Assembly: GCF_032921865.1 (NCBI RefSeq)
Contig: NZ_CP136684.1
Coordinates: 7,501-71,500, forward strand
DNA: 64,000 nt
Direction: 5' to 3'
Origin: Thalassospira lucentensis
GTDB taxonomy: Bacteria; Pseudomonadota; Alphaproteobacteria; Rhodospirillales; Thalassospiraceae
The notes below the pieces were generated by a model. That model was not told where the DNA came from, did no database searches, and saw nothing but the letters and a program-made list of their open reading frames with translations. The position numbers were made by a program, and so were the translations under genes. Numbering within the stretch: position 1 is the stretch's first letter; each line of letters opens with the position of its first letter. This document shows, one piece after another, positions 53,446-62,382 of the stretch.

Positions 53446-55011
53446 TCAGCTCGTGCAGTTGTTACGCGACAGCCAGCCGATAAAGATGCCGTTATGTTCA
53501 AGCCGCTGGTGGCTGAAGCATTCCCCGCCGGGATAGGCCCCACTTGCCGGGGTGAAACGTACATTGCCCTCCCCGGGCAGGCGGTTGGTGTTGGCCTCGA
53601 CCAGTTCGGTATGAACTTCGCCAAGTCCGTCGGTCGGCGCGAGACAGTCATAGCGCCCGCCATTGCTGTTGATCGTGCGAACACCGACCATGCCATGGTT
53701 CAACGGCCAGGCTTTCAGAACCGATGTCAGATCGCCGCTTGACACCGCAAGGCAGGAATTGATTGCGGGCATCAGTTCGTTGATGAAGCGGGTCCATTCC
53801 GGATTTTCCGGTTTTTCAAGCTCCGTGATATCGACGACCGGGAAATCGCCGGGGGCAAGTGCAAGCCCGGTAATTTCGGCAGAAACCGCACATTTGGTAG
53901 AACCACTCGGCCCGGTCCAGACCGCTTCCTGCCCTTTGCCACGAATTGAATACATCTCGTTGGCATATTCATACCCGGAACCGGTCCGCTTGATGTTCAG
54001 GAGAAGCGGCTCACGGCCAAGAAATTCAATAACCGCCTCGCCCTTGCGCCCCTCGAAAGTAGCATAGAACCGGCTTTTATCCTCGCAGACAAAAGTCTGG
54101 CGCCCGGTAACCGGTGCCATTGCAGCTTCACCAAGGGCGGCCTCGATCCGGCTTAATGCGACCTTGCTTTGCGCCATCGCCCCGCTGACTTCATGCTCGT
54201 CCGGGGTGCCAGGTACGCCATTGACGGTTTTCGATCCCCCGGCAAAGCGGCCCATGGCAAAATCAAGATTAAGCGTAAAGTTCAGCGCATCACGGTCACT
54301 TGCTCCGCCAAAATTTGTGCGATTGGCGTCTTCAACAAATCGCAGAAGCTTGCCATTGCGATAATAGAATTTGACATCCGACTTGCCATAATCCCCAAGA
54401 TCACGATGTTCCTCCACATAGACAGGCTGCCCATCGGTAGTAACATAGGCCTTGAATGTCGCCTTGCTGTCCCCGGCACTATAACTGCCCGGGATCATCC
54501 GGAGATCAGGCAGGCGTGCCTCGATCGCGGCAACATCGCGTTCAACATCCGAACTGCCGCCATTGCGCGCGGCGGCCGCCGATCCCGGCCCGGCGCGTTT
54601 GACCATCACTTCGACATCATCGGGCGCATCATTGGTCAGCACGGGATATGCCTGATCATTGCGAAACAGAAGATCGCCATTCTTGGTTACAATCTTTGCC
54701 TCGATCACGTAACGATGGCGTGGATCAATCTGTTTGGCGTCATAAGGCAGGATAAACACCATTGGCGGATTGGTCGCCGGATGGGTTATGGATGCAATTT
54801 CGGTCGACGGCGCGTCAGCCTTTGATACGTCAAGAAGTCGCACGACAAGATTTGCACTGTTTGGTGCCAGGGCAATTCTTTCGCGGAAAACGACGGTGCC
54901 GGTTACCCGGTCCTGATTGGATTGCAGTCCGGCACAGCCCGTGACCAGGACCAGAAGCCCGATCATCAATACCGACTGCAACCTTCCCCAAATCCATGAA
55001 GAGAGTTTCAT
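53446..55011 (-). CDS. multi-domain lipoprotein with YbaY-like and MliC-like domains
   Basis: 521 residues. A lipobox LVTGC places the lipidated cysteine at 26. Residues about 35-125 resemble the YbaY domain (VTGTVVFRERIALAPNSANLVVRLLD). After a linker come regions I do not recognise. Residues about 305-370 resemble MliC, the inhibitor of C-type lysozyme (TFVCEDKSRFYATFEG then YEYANEMYSIRGKG). The C-terminal third has several cysteines and no recognised domain. It is probably anchored to the outer membrane facing the periplasm. It stands alone, convergent with the GNAT gene. Confidence 0.72.
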   Translation of the reverse strand: MKLSSWIWGRLQSVLMIGLLVLVTGCAGLQSNQDRVTGTVVFRERIALAPNSANLVVRLLDVSKADAPSTEIASITHPATNPPMVFILPYDAKQIDPRHRYVIEAKIVTKNGDLLFRNDQAYPVLTNDAPDDVEVMVKRAGPGSAAAARNGGSSDVERDVAAIEARLPDLRMIPGSYSAGDSKATFKAYVTTDGQPVYVEEHRDLGDYGKSDVKFYYRNGKLLRFVEDANRTNFGGASDRDALNFTLNLDFAMGRFAGGSKTVNGVPGTPDEHEVSGAMAQSKVALSRIEAALGEAAMAPVTGRQTFVCEDKSRFYATFEGRKGEAVIEFLGREPLLLNIKRTGSGYEYANEMYSIRGKGQEAVWTGPSGSTKCAVSAEITGLALAPGDFPVVDITELEKPENPEWTRFINELMPAINSCLAVSSGDLTSVLKAWPLNHGMVGVRTINSNGGRYDCLAPTDGLGEVHTELVEANTNRLPGEGNVRFTPASGAYPGGECFSHQRLEHNGIFIGWLSRNNCTS

Positions 55012-55188
55012 TCTGGCCTCAGTTTGCTCAAGTTATTATTGGGTGTAGTCCCCCGTTCGCAATCGTGACCGCAAACAACAAGAAAACCAAGGCCAAAAAT
55101 CGGCAAAATTACTGATTAAAGTTATGTTATTTCATCAAGGCAACGGCAGGCTGCAAAACGGCCTGCAGCCCCTCAACTCGATACCCGC

Positions 55189-56079
55189 CTAACCGGCGAA
55201 CCGGGTACAGCCCTGCCCCGCCACATCGGTTTCAATCGACAGCAACGCGCCTTCAAGCTCGTTACCATTACCGGTAAGCCCGACGGATGCCGACGTGATA
55301 TAAAGTGTTTTAAGGTCCGGCCCGCCAAACACACAACTCGTCGGCTGCGTCACCGGAAGTTCGACGATACGATCGACCGAGCCATCAGGCGCAAACCGGA
55401 TCAAACAACTCCCGCCCCAGCGCGCATTCCAGATATAGCCATCCTCATCCATCGCCGATCCGTCCATGTTGCCCCGCTCATGCGGGCCAAAGAACGGCTT
55501 GGGGTTGGACGGCGTGCCGGTTGCCATGTCGTAATCATAAACATCCAGTGTGTTCCTGATCGTATCGCCAAAGAACATCTTTGTACCATCAGAAGACCAC
55601 AGCAACGTGTTCGAAATCCCGATATCGGCAACAAAGCGTTTGATGTCGCCGTCCGGTGCGACACGGTTCAACGTTCCTGTCGATACCGTCACCGGCAGGT
55701 CTTCGCCATTCGGACCGATATTGTTTTGCATGGTCCCGTGCCAGAATCGTCCTGCCGGATCAACCCGCGCCTCGTTTGACCGATTGCCGGGATGATCGGC
55801 ATCCGGGGCAACAAACGGCGTCGTCTGCCCGCTTTCGGCATCCAGAAATGCCAAACCGTCGGCCAGTGCCACTAAAAGTCCGCCGCCTGTGCGGGGCACA
55901 ATCGCCGATACCGGCTGATCAAACGTCCAGCTTCGCGAACCGCCATCACGCGGGCGCAATGCGAATGCAGTTTTACCAACAATATCCACCCAGTAAAGAA
56001 CGCCATCCCCGGCATCCCAATGCGGTCCCTCGCCCAGCGTACAGCGCAAATTCGGTAGGACCGTTTTGACTTTGGACAT
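55189..56079 (-). CDS. SMP-30/gluconolactonase family sugar lactonase
   Basis: 296 residues, six-bladed beta-propeller. Metal-site segments of the family are visible: LGEGPHW (Glu), RSNEARVDPAGRFWHGTM (Asn), ISNTLLWSSDGTKMFFGDT (Asn) and NMDGSAMDEDGYIWNARWGG (Asp). It should open a sugar-acid lactone. Uronate dehydrogenase, which produces an aldarolactone, and a TRAP transporter are encoded about 5.5 kb away on the same strand, so aldarolactone is a likely substrate. The start at 56079 has AGGGAGAT upstream. Confidence 0.8.
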   Translation of the reverse strand: MSKVKTVLPNLRCTLGEGPHWDAGDGVLYWVDIVGKTAFALRPRDGGSRSWTFDQPVSAIVPRTGGGLLVALADGLAFLDAESGQTTPFVAPDADHPGNRSNEARVDPAGRFWHGTMQNNIGPNGEDLPVTVSTGTLNRVAPDGDIKRFVADIGISNTLLWSSDGTKMFFGDTIRNTLDVYDYDMATGTPSNPKPFFGPHERGNMDGSAMDEDGYIWNARWGGSCLIRFAPDGSVDRIVELPVTQPTSCVFGGPDLKTLYITSASVGLTGNGNELEGALLSIETDVAGQGCTRFAG

Positions 56080-56249
56080 GATATCTCCCTGATATTTTGG
56101 CGGGTTTCCCCCGTTTTGACCCTTCCCTTTAATGCAGACCGGACGACCGTTCGACCGCGATCCGGTGCAGGGAAACCATTATGTCTATTGCTATCGCGAA
56201 AGGCCAAATCTGAAAAGTCATTTTGTATGATGATTTACTTTTGCCACAA

Positions 56250-56274
56250 AATGCAATCGCAACTCGGTTGCATT
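56250..56274. promoter_or_regulatory. inverted repeat upstream of iron-uptake operon
   Basis: AATGCAA (56250-56256) and TTGCATT (56268-56274) are perfect arms 11 bases apart, with a second inner palindrome GCAAC-TCG-GTTGC at 56259-56271. It lies just ahead of the Fur box and may be a second operator. Confidence 0.4.
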
Positions 56275-56282
56275 TTTATCAG

Positions 56283-56301
56283 GTTATTGATAGGCATTCT
56301 C
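56283..56301. promoter_or_regulatory. Fur box
   Basis: GTTATTGATAGGCATTCTC matches the classical 19-base Fur box GATAATGATAATCATTATC at 14 of 19 positions; the core TGATAGGCATTCTCA matches at 12 of 15. It is 77 bases upstream of the iron ABC ATPase start, as expected for iron repression. Whether Fur or another iron regulator binds is not known. Confidence 0.6.
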
Positions 56302-56377
56302 ATATTCATGCAGCCTGCTTTGCCGGATGCGATCCGCGATTTTGCAACGGCACCGAATTCTTGCGAGTTTCCGCCCA

Positions 56378-57154
56378 ATGTTCGATCTGAAAAATGTCTC
56401 CTTCCAAAGCGAAGGCAAGAACCCGAAAACGCTGCTGGGCGATATTTCGGTGTCCTTCCCAACCGGCGAATTCAGCGCGATTGTCGGACATAACGGATCG
56501 GGTAAAAGCACGCTTTTGAAATTGCTGGCGCGGAAAAACAAACCTGCATCCGGCCAGATCACACTTGATACCCAAATCCTTGATACGCACAGCACGCGTG
56601 ATTTCGCCCGCAAGGTCGCCTACCTACCGCAAAGCCCGATTGTGCCTGCCCATCTCAGCGTGCGCGAACTGGTCTCCTTTGGCCGCTACCCTTGGCGCGG
56701 GGCCTTTGGCCGCTATCGGTCGGACGATCACGAAAAAATCGAACGCGCCATGGAAATGACCCACGTTACCGATTTTGCCGACCGCTTTGTCGCAAGCCTT
56801 TCGGGCGGGGAACGCCAACGCGTCTGGCTTGCCATGCTGCTTGCCCAGGATGCACCGGTTCTGCTGCTTGATGAACCGACATCTGCCCTTGATGTCGGAC
56901 ATCAACGCGACATCTTGCAACTTGTCGCCAATCTTAAATCAGCAATCGGTCTGACCGTGATTGCGGTTCTGCATGATATCGACATGGTGGGGCGCTTTGC
57001 TGATCATATCCTCGCCCTTCGTGGCGGTCGCACCTGCTGGCAGGGAACAGCGGGCGATTTCATGCAGGCCGATACGCTTCGCGATATTTTCCAAACCGAA
57101 ATCGGGGTGATCCGCCTGCCGGAATCCGCTCATTATGTCAGCTACATAGCTTAG
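56378..57154 (+). CDS. iron-siderophore ABC transporter ATP-binding protein (FhuC/FecE-like)
   Basis: About 258 residues. Walker A GHNGSGKST, Q-loop YLPQSP, signature LSGGERQRVWLAMLLAQ, Walker B VLLLDEPTSALD and H-loop VLHDID are intact, with the FhuC/FecE-type RYPWRG segment. It drives uptake of ferric siderophores through the fused permease at 59042. The ATG at 56378 starts right at the domain; the Shine-Dalgarno is weak, and the open frame extends 17 codons further up. A Fur box lies upstream. Confidence 0.88.
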   Translation: MFDLKNVSFQSEGKNPKTLLGDISVSFPTGEFSAIVGHNGSGKSTLLKLLARKNKPASGQITLDTQILDTHSTRDFARKVAYLPQSPIVPAHLSVRELVSFGRYPWRGAFGRYRSDDHEKIERAMEMTHVTDFADRFVASLSGGERQRVWLAMLLAQDAPVLLLDEPTSALDVGHQRDILQLVANLKSAIGLTVIAVLHDIDMVGRFADHILALRGGRTCWQGTAGDFMQADTLRDIFQTEIGVIRLPESAHYVSYIA

Positions 57155-57164
57155 GGTCCTGACC

Positions 57165-58106
57165 ATGCGAAACCGCCTGATCGCTTCAATCGCCTGTTCC
57201 TGCGTGATTGCTACCGGCATCCTTGCCCCGACCATCGCCCCGTCAATCGCGCTGGCTGAAACCTATACCCACGAAATGGGAACGGTGAATTTTGCGACCC
57301 CACCGAACCGGATTGCCGTATCGAACTGGTCACTGACCGAAACGGTTTTGGCCCTTGGCATTGCCCCGGTCGCCATACCCGAGGCTGACGGATATCGCGA
57401 ATGGGTGGTCGAACCGGCATTGCCCGCCAAGTTTGTCGATCTTGGCACCCGCATGGCCCCGAATTTTGAAGCCCTGCGCGACAGCCGCCCCGAAGTCATC
57501 CTGATAAGCAGCGACGTCGCCATGGCCTATGACAAACTTTCGGCCTTCGCGCCGACCATGGTCTATTCGATCTATAACACCGACCAGCCTGCTCTCGACA
57601 GGGCCGAAGACCTGATGCGCAATGTCGGCCAACTGACTGGGCGCAGTGACAAAGCCGAAGAAATCATCGCATCTGCCAATCAACGTATTGCTACCGCCGC
57701 CGATCGCATCCGCAAGGCGGTTGGCGACGATGCGAAATTCGCGGTCGTGCGCATCCTCGACGATGCCCATTTCCGCATTCACGGTACCACATCGCTTTTC
57801 GGATCGACGCTGGCGCGGATGGGTTTTGCCAATACCTGGACCGGCCCGGTCAATGGCTGGGGGTTCAGCAACGGCGAAATTGGTGACCTGGCCAAACTTG
57901 GCCCGGCCCACTTCGCCTATATCGAACCGACACCCGCGGCGGTTAAAACCAAACTGTTTGGCTCCCCGGTCTGGAAAGCATTACCTTTCAACCGGCAAAA
58001 TACCGTTTATGAAGTCCCGACAAGCTGGACATTCGGTGGAATTTTGTCGGCAGTACGTTTTGCCGAACAGCTTGCCGACGCCATCACCGACGCACACGGA
58101 TCGTAA
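57165..58106 (+). CDS. iron-siderophore ABC transporter substrate-binding protein 1
   Basis: 313 residues. A signal peptide (hydrophobic 7-30, cleavage near ALA/ET at 31) precedes a FhuD/FecB-type binding domain: RIAVSNWSLTETVLALGIAPV, FEALRDSRPEVILISS, and a final domain with NTVYEVPTSWTFGGILSAVRFAEQL. It presents a ferric siderophore to the fused permease. It is one of two tandem paralogues, ten bases after the ATPase gene. The siderophore is unknown, and there are no biosynthesis or receptor genes in the window. Confidence 0.87.
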   Translation: MRNRLIASIACSCVIATGILAPTIAPSIALAETYTHEMGTVNFATPPNRIAVSNWSLTETVLALGIAPVAIPEADGYREWVVEPALPAKFVDLGTRMAPNFEALRDSRPEVILISSDVAMAYDKLSAFAPTMVYSIYNTDQPALDRAEDLMRNVGQLTGRSDKAEEIIASANQRIATAADRIRKAVGDDAKFAVVRILDDAHFRIHGTTSLFGSTLARMGFANTWTGPVNGWGFSNGEIGDLAKLGPAHFAYIEPTPAAVKTKLFGSPVWKALPFNRQNTVYEVPTSWTFGGILSAVRFAEQLADAITDAHGS

Positions 58107-58112
58107 ATCGAT

Positions 58113-59045
58113 ATGACCAGATACCTGTTTCTTTGCCTGTCCGTGATCGCCGGTTTGACCGCACCTCTTGCACCCAAAATGGCAATCGCCGAACCTGTCA
58201 CGATTGAGCATGAACGCGGCACACTGACCCTTGACGCACCGGCAAAACGCGTTGCGGTAACGAACTGGGCCACGACCGAAACGGTCATTGCTCTTGGGCT
58301 TGATCCGGTCGCGATTGCCGATCCCGATGACTATCTCGATTGGGTTGCCAAACCTGACCTTCCCGAAAACTTCACCGACATCGGCCAGCGCGCGGCCCCC
58401 AATATCGAAGCCCTGCGCGATGCCAAGCCCGACCTGATCGTGATCAGCAAGGATCTTGAAATGGCATATGACAATTTCAATGCCATCGCCCCAACCATTG
58501 TTCTGTCGATCTATAACAACAACCTCGATGCCCTGCCCGAAGCCCGTAAACTTTTCGATACACTCGCCAAAGCCACCGGGCGCGAGGTAGAAGCCGCCGC
58601 ATGGCTTGCCGATGCCGATGACAAATTCGCCGAATATGGTGCTCGCATCCGGGCTGCCATGCCACCGGGCCGCGCCCTTGCAATCACCCAGTTCGTATCC
58701 GAAAGCCATATCGGGCTTTATGGCAAATCGTCCCTGCCCGGCACCGTCCTGGCGAAAATGGATCTACCACTGGCCTATCAGGGTCCGGTCAACAATTGGG
58801 GCTTTGCCAAGGGGGGCGTCGAAATCCTTGGCCCGCGTGCACAGGATACGCTGGTGTACCTGAACCCGGTACCCGATGTGATCCGCGAAAAGGTCTGGGC
58901 ATCGCCGGTGTGGAAAATCCTTGATTTCGTTCGCAACGACCGGGTTTACGAACTGCCTGTCGTCTGGGCATATGGCGGCATGCCATCCGCCCTGCGCTTT
59001 GCCCGGCTTCTTGCCGAAAGCATGGAAAGTGGCCCGGTTAAATGA
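58113..59045 (+). CDS. iron-siderophore ABC transporter substrate-binding protein 2
   Basis: 310 residues, with a signal peptide (cleavage near IA/EP at about 25). It is collinear with the preceding gene product along its full length (RVAVTNWATTETVIALGLDPV, IEALRDAKPDLIVISK, PVVWAYGGMPSALRFARLL), so it arose by tandem duplication. The two differ at many positions, which suggests different ligands sharing one permease. It lies six bases after its paralogue and overlaps the permease start by four bases. Confidence 0.87.
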   Translation: MTRYLFLCLSVIAGLTAPLAPKMAIAEPVTIEHERGTLTLDAPAKRVAVTNWATTETVIALGLDPVAIADPDDYLDWVAKPDLPENFTDIGQRAAPNIEALRDAKPDLIVISKDLEMAYDNFNAIAPTIVLSIYNNNLDALPEARKLFDTLAKATGREVEAAAWLADADDKFAEYGARIRAAMPPGRALAITQFVSESHIGLYGKSSLPGTVLAKMDLPLAYQGPVNNWGFAKGGVEILGPRAQDTLVYLNPVPDVIREKVWASPVWKILDFVRNDRVYELPVVWAYGGMPSALRFARLLAESMESGPVK

Positions 59046-61051
59046 GCGGCGAAACGAGTCGTGACATGAGCCGGTTTTTCTATCGCGGCCCGGCGCTCCT
59101 ATGCCTTGCACTTGCAATCTGTTCGGTTGCCATCCTGATCAATGATCTTTGGCCGTTCCTTCAAAAGGGGGCCGGGATGAATGTGCTGTTTCATCCCGAC
59201 GAAACTGATTTCGATCAGATCCTGTTTCATTTCAGCACCCTGCCTCGGATCACAATGGCCTTTATCTGTGGTGCCGGTTTGGCCCTCGCCGGGGCAGCGA
59301 TCCAGACGGTATTGCGTAATCCGCTCGCATCTCCGACGACCCTTGGTGTCGGTGCAGGTGTTGAATTTGCCCTGACGGTTTTCCTGCTTCTGGCCCCGGC
59401 GGCACTCGCCCAGTTCAAAGAAGCCGCGGCCCTTGCCGGTGGCATGATCGCCCTTGGCGCGGTTTACCTGATTGCATCGCGGCGCGCCAATGCGACGCTT
59501 TGGCTGATACTGGCCGGGATGATCATCAATCTGATGCTGCAATCGGGTACGCAGATTTTTCTGCTGTTTAACGAACAGTATCTGCAATCGGTATTCATGT
59601 GGGGGGCGGGTGACCTCGCGCAAAACGGCTGGGACTCAACGCAGTTTGTTTTGCCCCGCCTGCTGGTCGGTGTTGCTGTTGTTCTGCTTCTCTCGCGCCC
59701 GCTTGATCTTCTTGCCCTTGGCGACGACACCGCAAGCTCACTTGGTGCTCGCGTCACCATCTTGCGGCTGTTGATCCTGGGCTTTGCCGTTTTCATTACT
59801 GCATCGGTCATTTCGACTGCCGGGTTGATCGGTTTTATCGGTCTGGCCGTCCCTGCCGCCCTGCGTATTGCCGGTCTGACACGTTCGCGCGATCTGATGA
59901 TCTATTCGCTGTTGACCGGCGGCTTTGCACTATTGTGTATCGACTTTATTGTCCGGCAGATGAACGGGCTTGATGGCGACATCGTTCCAACTGGTGCAGC
60001 CACTGCCTTGATCGGCGCACCATTTATTATACTGATCCTGCGCAAGGCCCGGATCATGCCTGGCCAACAAAGCGAGGACCATCATCCAGATCAGCACATT
60101 GTGTCGAAAAATCTGCTGAGCCTCCTGCTGGTATTAGGGCTGGTTACAGGCTTGGGCTTATCCTTGTTTGTGTCGTTTAACGGTCATGATTTCGTATTTC
60201 TGACTGGTGGTGAAAGCTTCCATGACATCGTCCTCCAGCGTTCCGAACGGACCTTTGCCGCGATCATTTGCGGCGCGGCTCTCGCGGTTTCAGGCACGTT
60301 AATTCAGCGCGTCGGGCGCAACCCATTGGCCAGCCCGGAAATCACCGGCGTCAGTTCTGCCACCGCACTCGCCATGATCATCGCCCTTGTTTTCTTTGGC
60401 TTCGGACAACGTGCCGAACTGATGTTTGTCGGTGCTGCCGGCGGGATCATTTCGCTGATCGTCCTGCTACTGCTATGCCGGAAATTCACCCACGCCCCGC
60501 ATTACCTGTTGCTAAACGGCCTGGCCTTAACTGCCATTTTGGGCGCGATTGTTCGCATTGCGCTGACCCGCAGTGGCACGCAAACATCAATGCTGATTTC
60601 GTGGCTGGCGGGCACAACCTATTTCACCCGCATGGACGAAGTCCTGATCGTCGCGGGGGTCACCGCAGCCTTGCTGGTTGTGGTGATTGCGGTGCGCCGC
60701 CCGCTTGAGCTGGCGTCATTTGGCAATGATCAGGCCACCTCGCTTGGCCTTGGCATTTCAGGTTTCCAGTTCTTCATCATGCTGCTTGCCGCCATCCTTG
60801 CCGCCAGTGCAACGCTGCTTGTCGGACCACTCAGCTTCGTCGGGCTGATGGCCCCGCATCTCGCACGGATTGCCGGTTACCGGCTTGCGGGGGGGCATTT
60901 GCTGGGCGCAGTTCTGATCGGGGCGAATGTGATGATGGTTGCCGAATGGATGGCCAGAAATATGCTCTATCCCCAGCAATTACCAACCGGCCTGATCGCC
61001 GCCCTGATCGGAACGGCGTATTTCCTGTTTCTGGCAATCCGCAAACGCTAG
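59042..61051 (+). CDS. fused FecCD-type iron-siderophore permease (FhuB-like)
   Basis: 669 residues, two FecCD permease units in one chain, as in FhuB. Each half has about ten spans and its own signature: LRNPLASPTTLGVGAGVEFAL near 95 and GRNPLASPEITGVSSATAL near 422, with the DDTASSLGARV and NDQATSLGLGI segments near the end of each. A charged linker at about 340-358 joins them. It needs one ATPase dimer, encoded upstream. The ATG overlaps the stop of the second binding-protein gene. Its stop overlaps the convergent His-rich gene by four bases. Confidence 0.92.
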   Translation: MSGETSRDMSRFFYRGPALLCLALAICSVAILINDLWPFLQKGAGMNVLFHPDETDFDQILFHFSTLPRITMAFICGAGLALAGAAIQTVLRNPLASPTTLGVGAGVEFALTVFLLLAPAALAQFKEAAALAGGMIALGAVYLIASRRANATLWLILAGMIINLMLQSGTQIFLLFNEQYLQSVFMWGAGDLAQNGWDSTQFVLPRLLVGVAVVLLLSRPLDLLALGDDTASSLGARVTILRLLILGFAVFITASVISTAGLIGFIGLAVPAALRIAGLTRSRDLMIYSLLTGGFALLCIDFIVRQMNGLDGDIVPTGAATALIGAPFIILILRKARIMPGQQSEDHHPDQHIVSKNLLSLLLVLGLVTGLGLSLFVSFNGHDFVFLTGGESFHDIVLQRSERTFAAIICGAALAVSGTLIQRVGRNPLASPEITGVSSATALAMIIALVFFGFGQRAELMFVGAAGGIISLIVLLLLCRKFTHAPHYLLLNGLALTAILGAIVRIALTRSGTQTSMLISWLAGTTYFTRMDEVLIVAGVTAALLVVVIAVRRPLELASFGNDQATSLGLGISGFQFFIMLLAAILAASATLLVGPLSFVGLMAPHLARIAGYRLAGGHLLGAVLIGANVMMVAEWMARNMLYPQQLPTGLIAALIGTAYFLFLAIRKR

Positions 61052-61443
61052 ATCTTCGGCCAGTTCTTCGCCAGTGCATAGGCCTCGTCAAAGCTATGCG
61101 CATGTTTAAGGGGAAAGGGCAGCATTCTTGCAAAGTTGCTGTTCTCGACCTCTTCGACATGGTCATGTTCGTGATCCGGCTCCACCTGTATCAGTCCCTT
61201 GGCGAAGCACGGCAACCGGTCTCGGTTCTGCCTGAACCAAAGCGCCGCCTGTTTGCGGGTTTCGTGATCCTGCTCGACATGCCCGGTAAAAAGCATGATC
61301 AATATCACCGGTTCCGTTCGGGCCGATAGTGCGTAAAGAGCCCTGATATAGCTCTCCCCATCGGCAGCACTTTGCGCATCAACCATCTCGAACAGTATAA
61401 TATCATCCGTCAACGAGCTTGATCTGAACATCAATTTCCTCAT
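61048..61443 (-). CDS. hypothetical protein with His/acidic cluster
   Basis: 131 residues, soluble, not recognised. The N-terminal half alternates hydrophobic and polar stretches (DDIILFEMVDAQ, VILIMLFTGHVE), as in a small alpha/beta domain. The C-terminal part has EPDHEHDHVEEVENSNF and LKHAHSFDEAYALAK, with histidines and acids that could bind metal. Its stop overlaps the stop of the iron permease gene on the other strand. STAS/SpoIIAA-like folds have similar ends, so that is one possibility, but I could not establish it. Confidence 0.6.
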   Translation of the reverse strand: MRKLMFRSSSLTDDIILFEMVDAQSAADGESYIRALYALSARTEPVILIMLFTGHVEQDHETRKQAALWFRQNRDRLPCFAKGLIQVEPDHEHDHVEEVENSNFARMLPFPLKHAHSFDEAYALAKNWPKI

Positions 61444-61508
61444 GCCGAAAGTAACTGGTCATTATCTCATAGACGAAATGCAGCAGCGTTTTTTCACCAA
61501 AAACAACA

Positions 61509-61532
61509 AAGGGCCGCTTATGCGGCCCTTTA
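61509..61532 (-). terminator. rho-independent terminator of the uronate dehydrogenase gene
   Basis: AAAGGGCCGC (61509-61518), loop, GCGGCCCTTT (61523-61532). On the minus strand it continues GTTGTTTT. It is 22 bases past the uronate dehydrogenase stop. Confidence 0.75.
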
Positions 61533-61554
61533 TATGCGTAACAAAAATCAAGGA

Positions 61555-62349
61555 TCAGTCTTCGAAGTGGCCTTTGGCGGCAAAACCACCGCCCTGATAG
61601 ATCACAGCCGGATCATGGCGATCCTCAGCCGGGAAGGCTGCCTCGATTTCTTCGCGGAAGATATCGGAACTGTCCTGCGGCTGCCAGCCGATCAGGTCGG
61701 CATGGTCGTTGCTCCACCATTTCGTGCGGTTGTTCGACACACCATACATCACTAGATGGCCAGTCATCGGCGCATCAAATACCGCCTTCATGAGGGAAAT
61801 AAAATCGCGCGGGCTCATCCATGTCGACAGCATCCGGCGATCTCGCGGCTTTTCAAAGCACGACCCGATGCGAAGTGAGACGGTTTCAACATCGAACTTG
61901 TCGTAGTAATAGCTTGCCAATGCCTCGCCATAACATTTGGTGACACCATAAAGGCTGTCGGGGCGTAGTTCGGATTTGTCATCAAGCTTGGTCGTGCGCT
62001 TGTGGAACCCGATGGCGTGGTTCGAGCTGGCAAACAGGATGCGCGGCTTGCCATTTTTGCGCGCACCTTCATACAGGTTATAGGTGCCAAGAAAATTGGC
62101 CTGCAGCAGGTCATCAAATGCGGCCTCAATCGAAATTCCGCCCAGATGAATGATCCCGTCGCAATCCTTGGTCAGTTCATGCACAGCCGCTCGATCCGAA
62201 AGATCGCACGGCACGACTTCCTCGCCAAGACCGGCCGGGTCCATCGGTGCGATATCCGAAAGGCGTAGGACATCGGCATAGCCTTTAAGCCCCTCGCGCA
62301 GGATTTTTCCAAGGTTGCCGGCAGCACCGGTAATCAGCAAACGTTTCAT
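61555..62349 (-). CDS. udh: NAD-dependent uronate dehydrogenase
   Basis: About 264 residues, a short-chain (extended SDR) enzyme. It begins RLLITGAAGNLGK (the Rossmann TGxxGxxG), has IIHLGGIS, the catalytic YGVTK, SLRIGSC and RMLSTWMSPRDF, all shared with Agrobacterium Udh. It oxidises galacturonate or glucuronate to the aldarolactone. TRAP transporter genes lie 33 bases upstream on the same strand; an SMP-30 lactonase gene is at 55189. The ATG at 62349 follows AGAGGAAG; the frame runs 11 codons further up. Confidence 0.9.
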   Translation of the reverse strand: MKRLLITGAAGNLGKILREGLKGYADVLRLSDIAPMDPAGLGEEVVPCDLSDRAAVHELTKDCDGIIHLGGISIEAAFDDLLQANFLGTYNLYEGARKNGKPRILFASSNHAIGFHKRTTKLDDKSELRPDSLYGVTKCYGEALASYYYDKFDVETVSLRIGSCFEKPRDRRMLSTWMSPRDFISLMKAVFDAPMTGHLVMYGVSNNRTKWWSNDHADLIGWQPQDSSDIFREEIEAAFPAEDRHDPAVIYQGGGFAAKGHFED

Positions 62350-62382
62350 CGTCTTCCTCTTTGAAGTCATCTTGGTCCGCAA

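Noticed and set aside
55146-55166. GCAGGC/GCCTGC hairpin after the SMP-30 lactonase gene
   Set aside because: Suitable position, but a six-base stem without a T-run on the minus strand.
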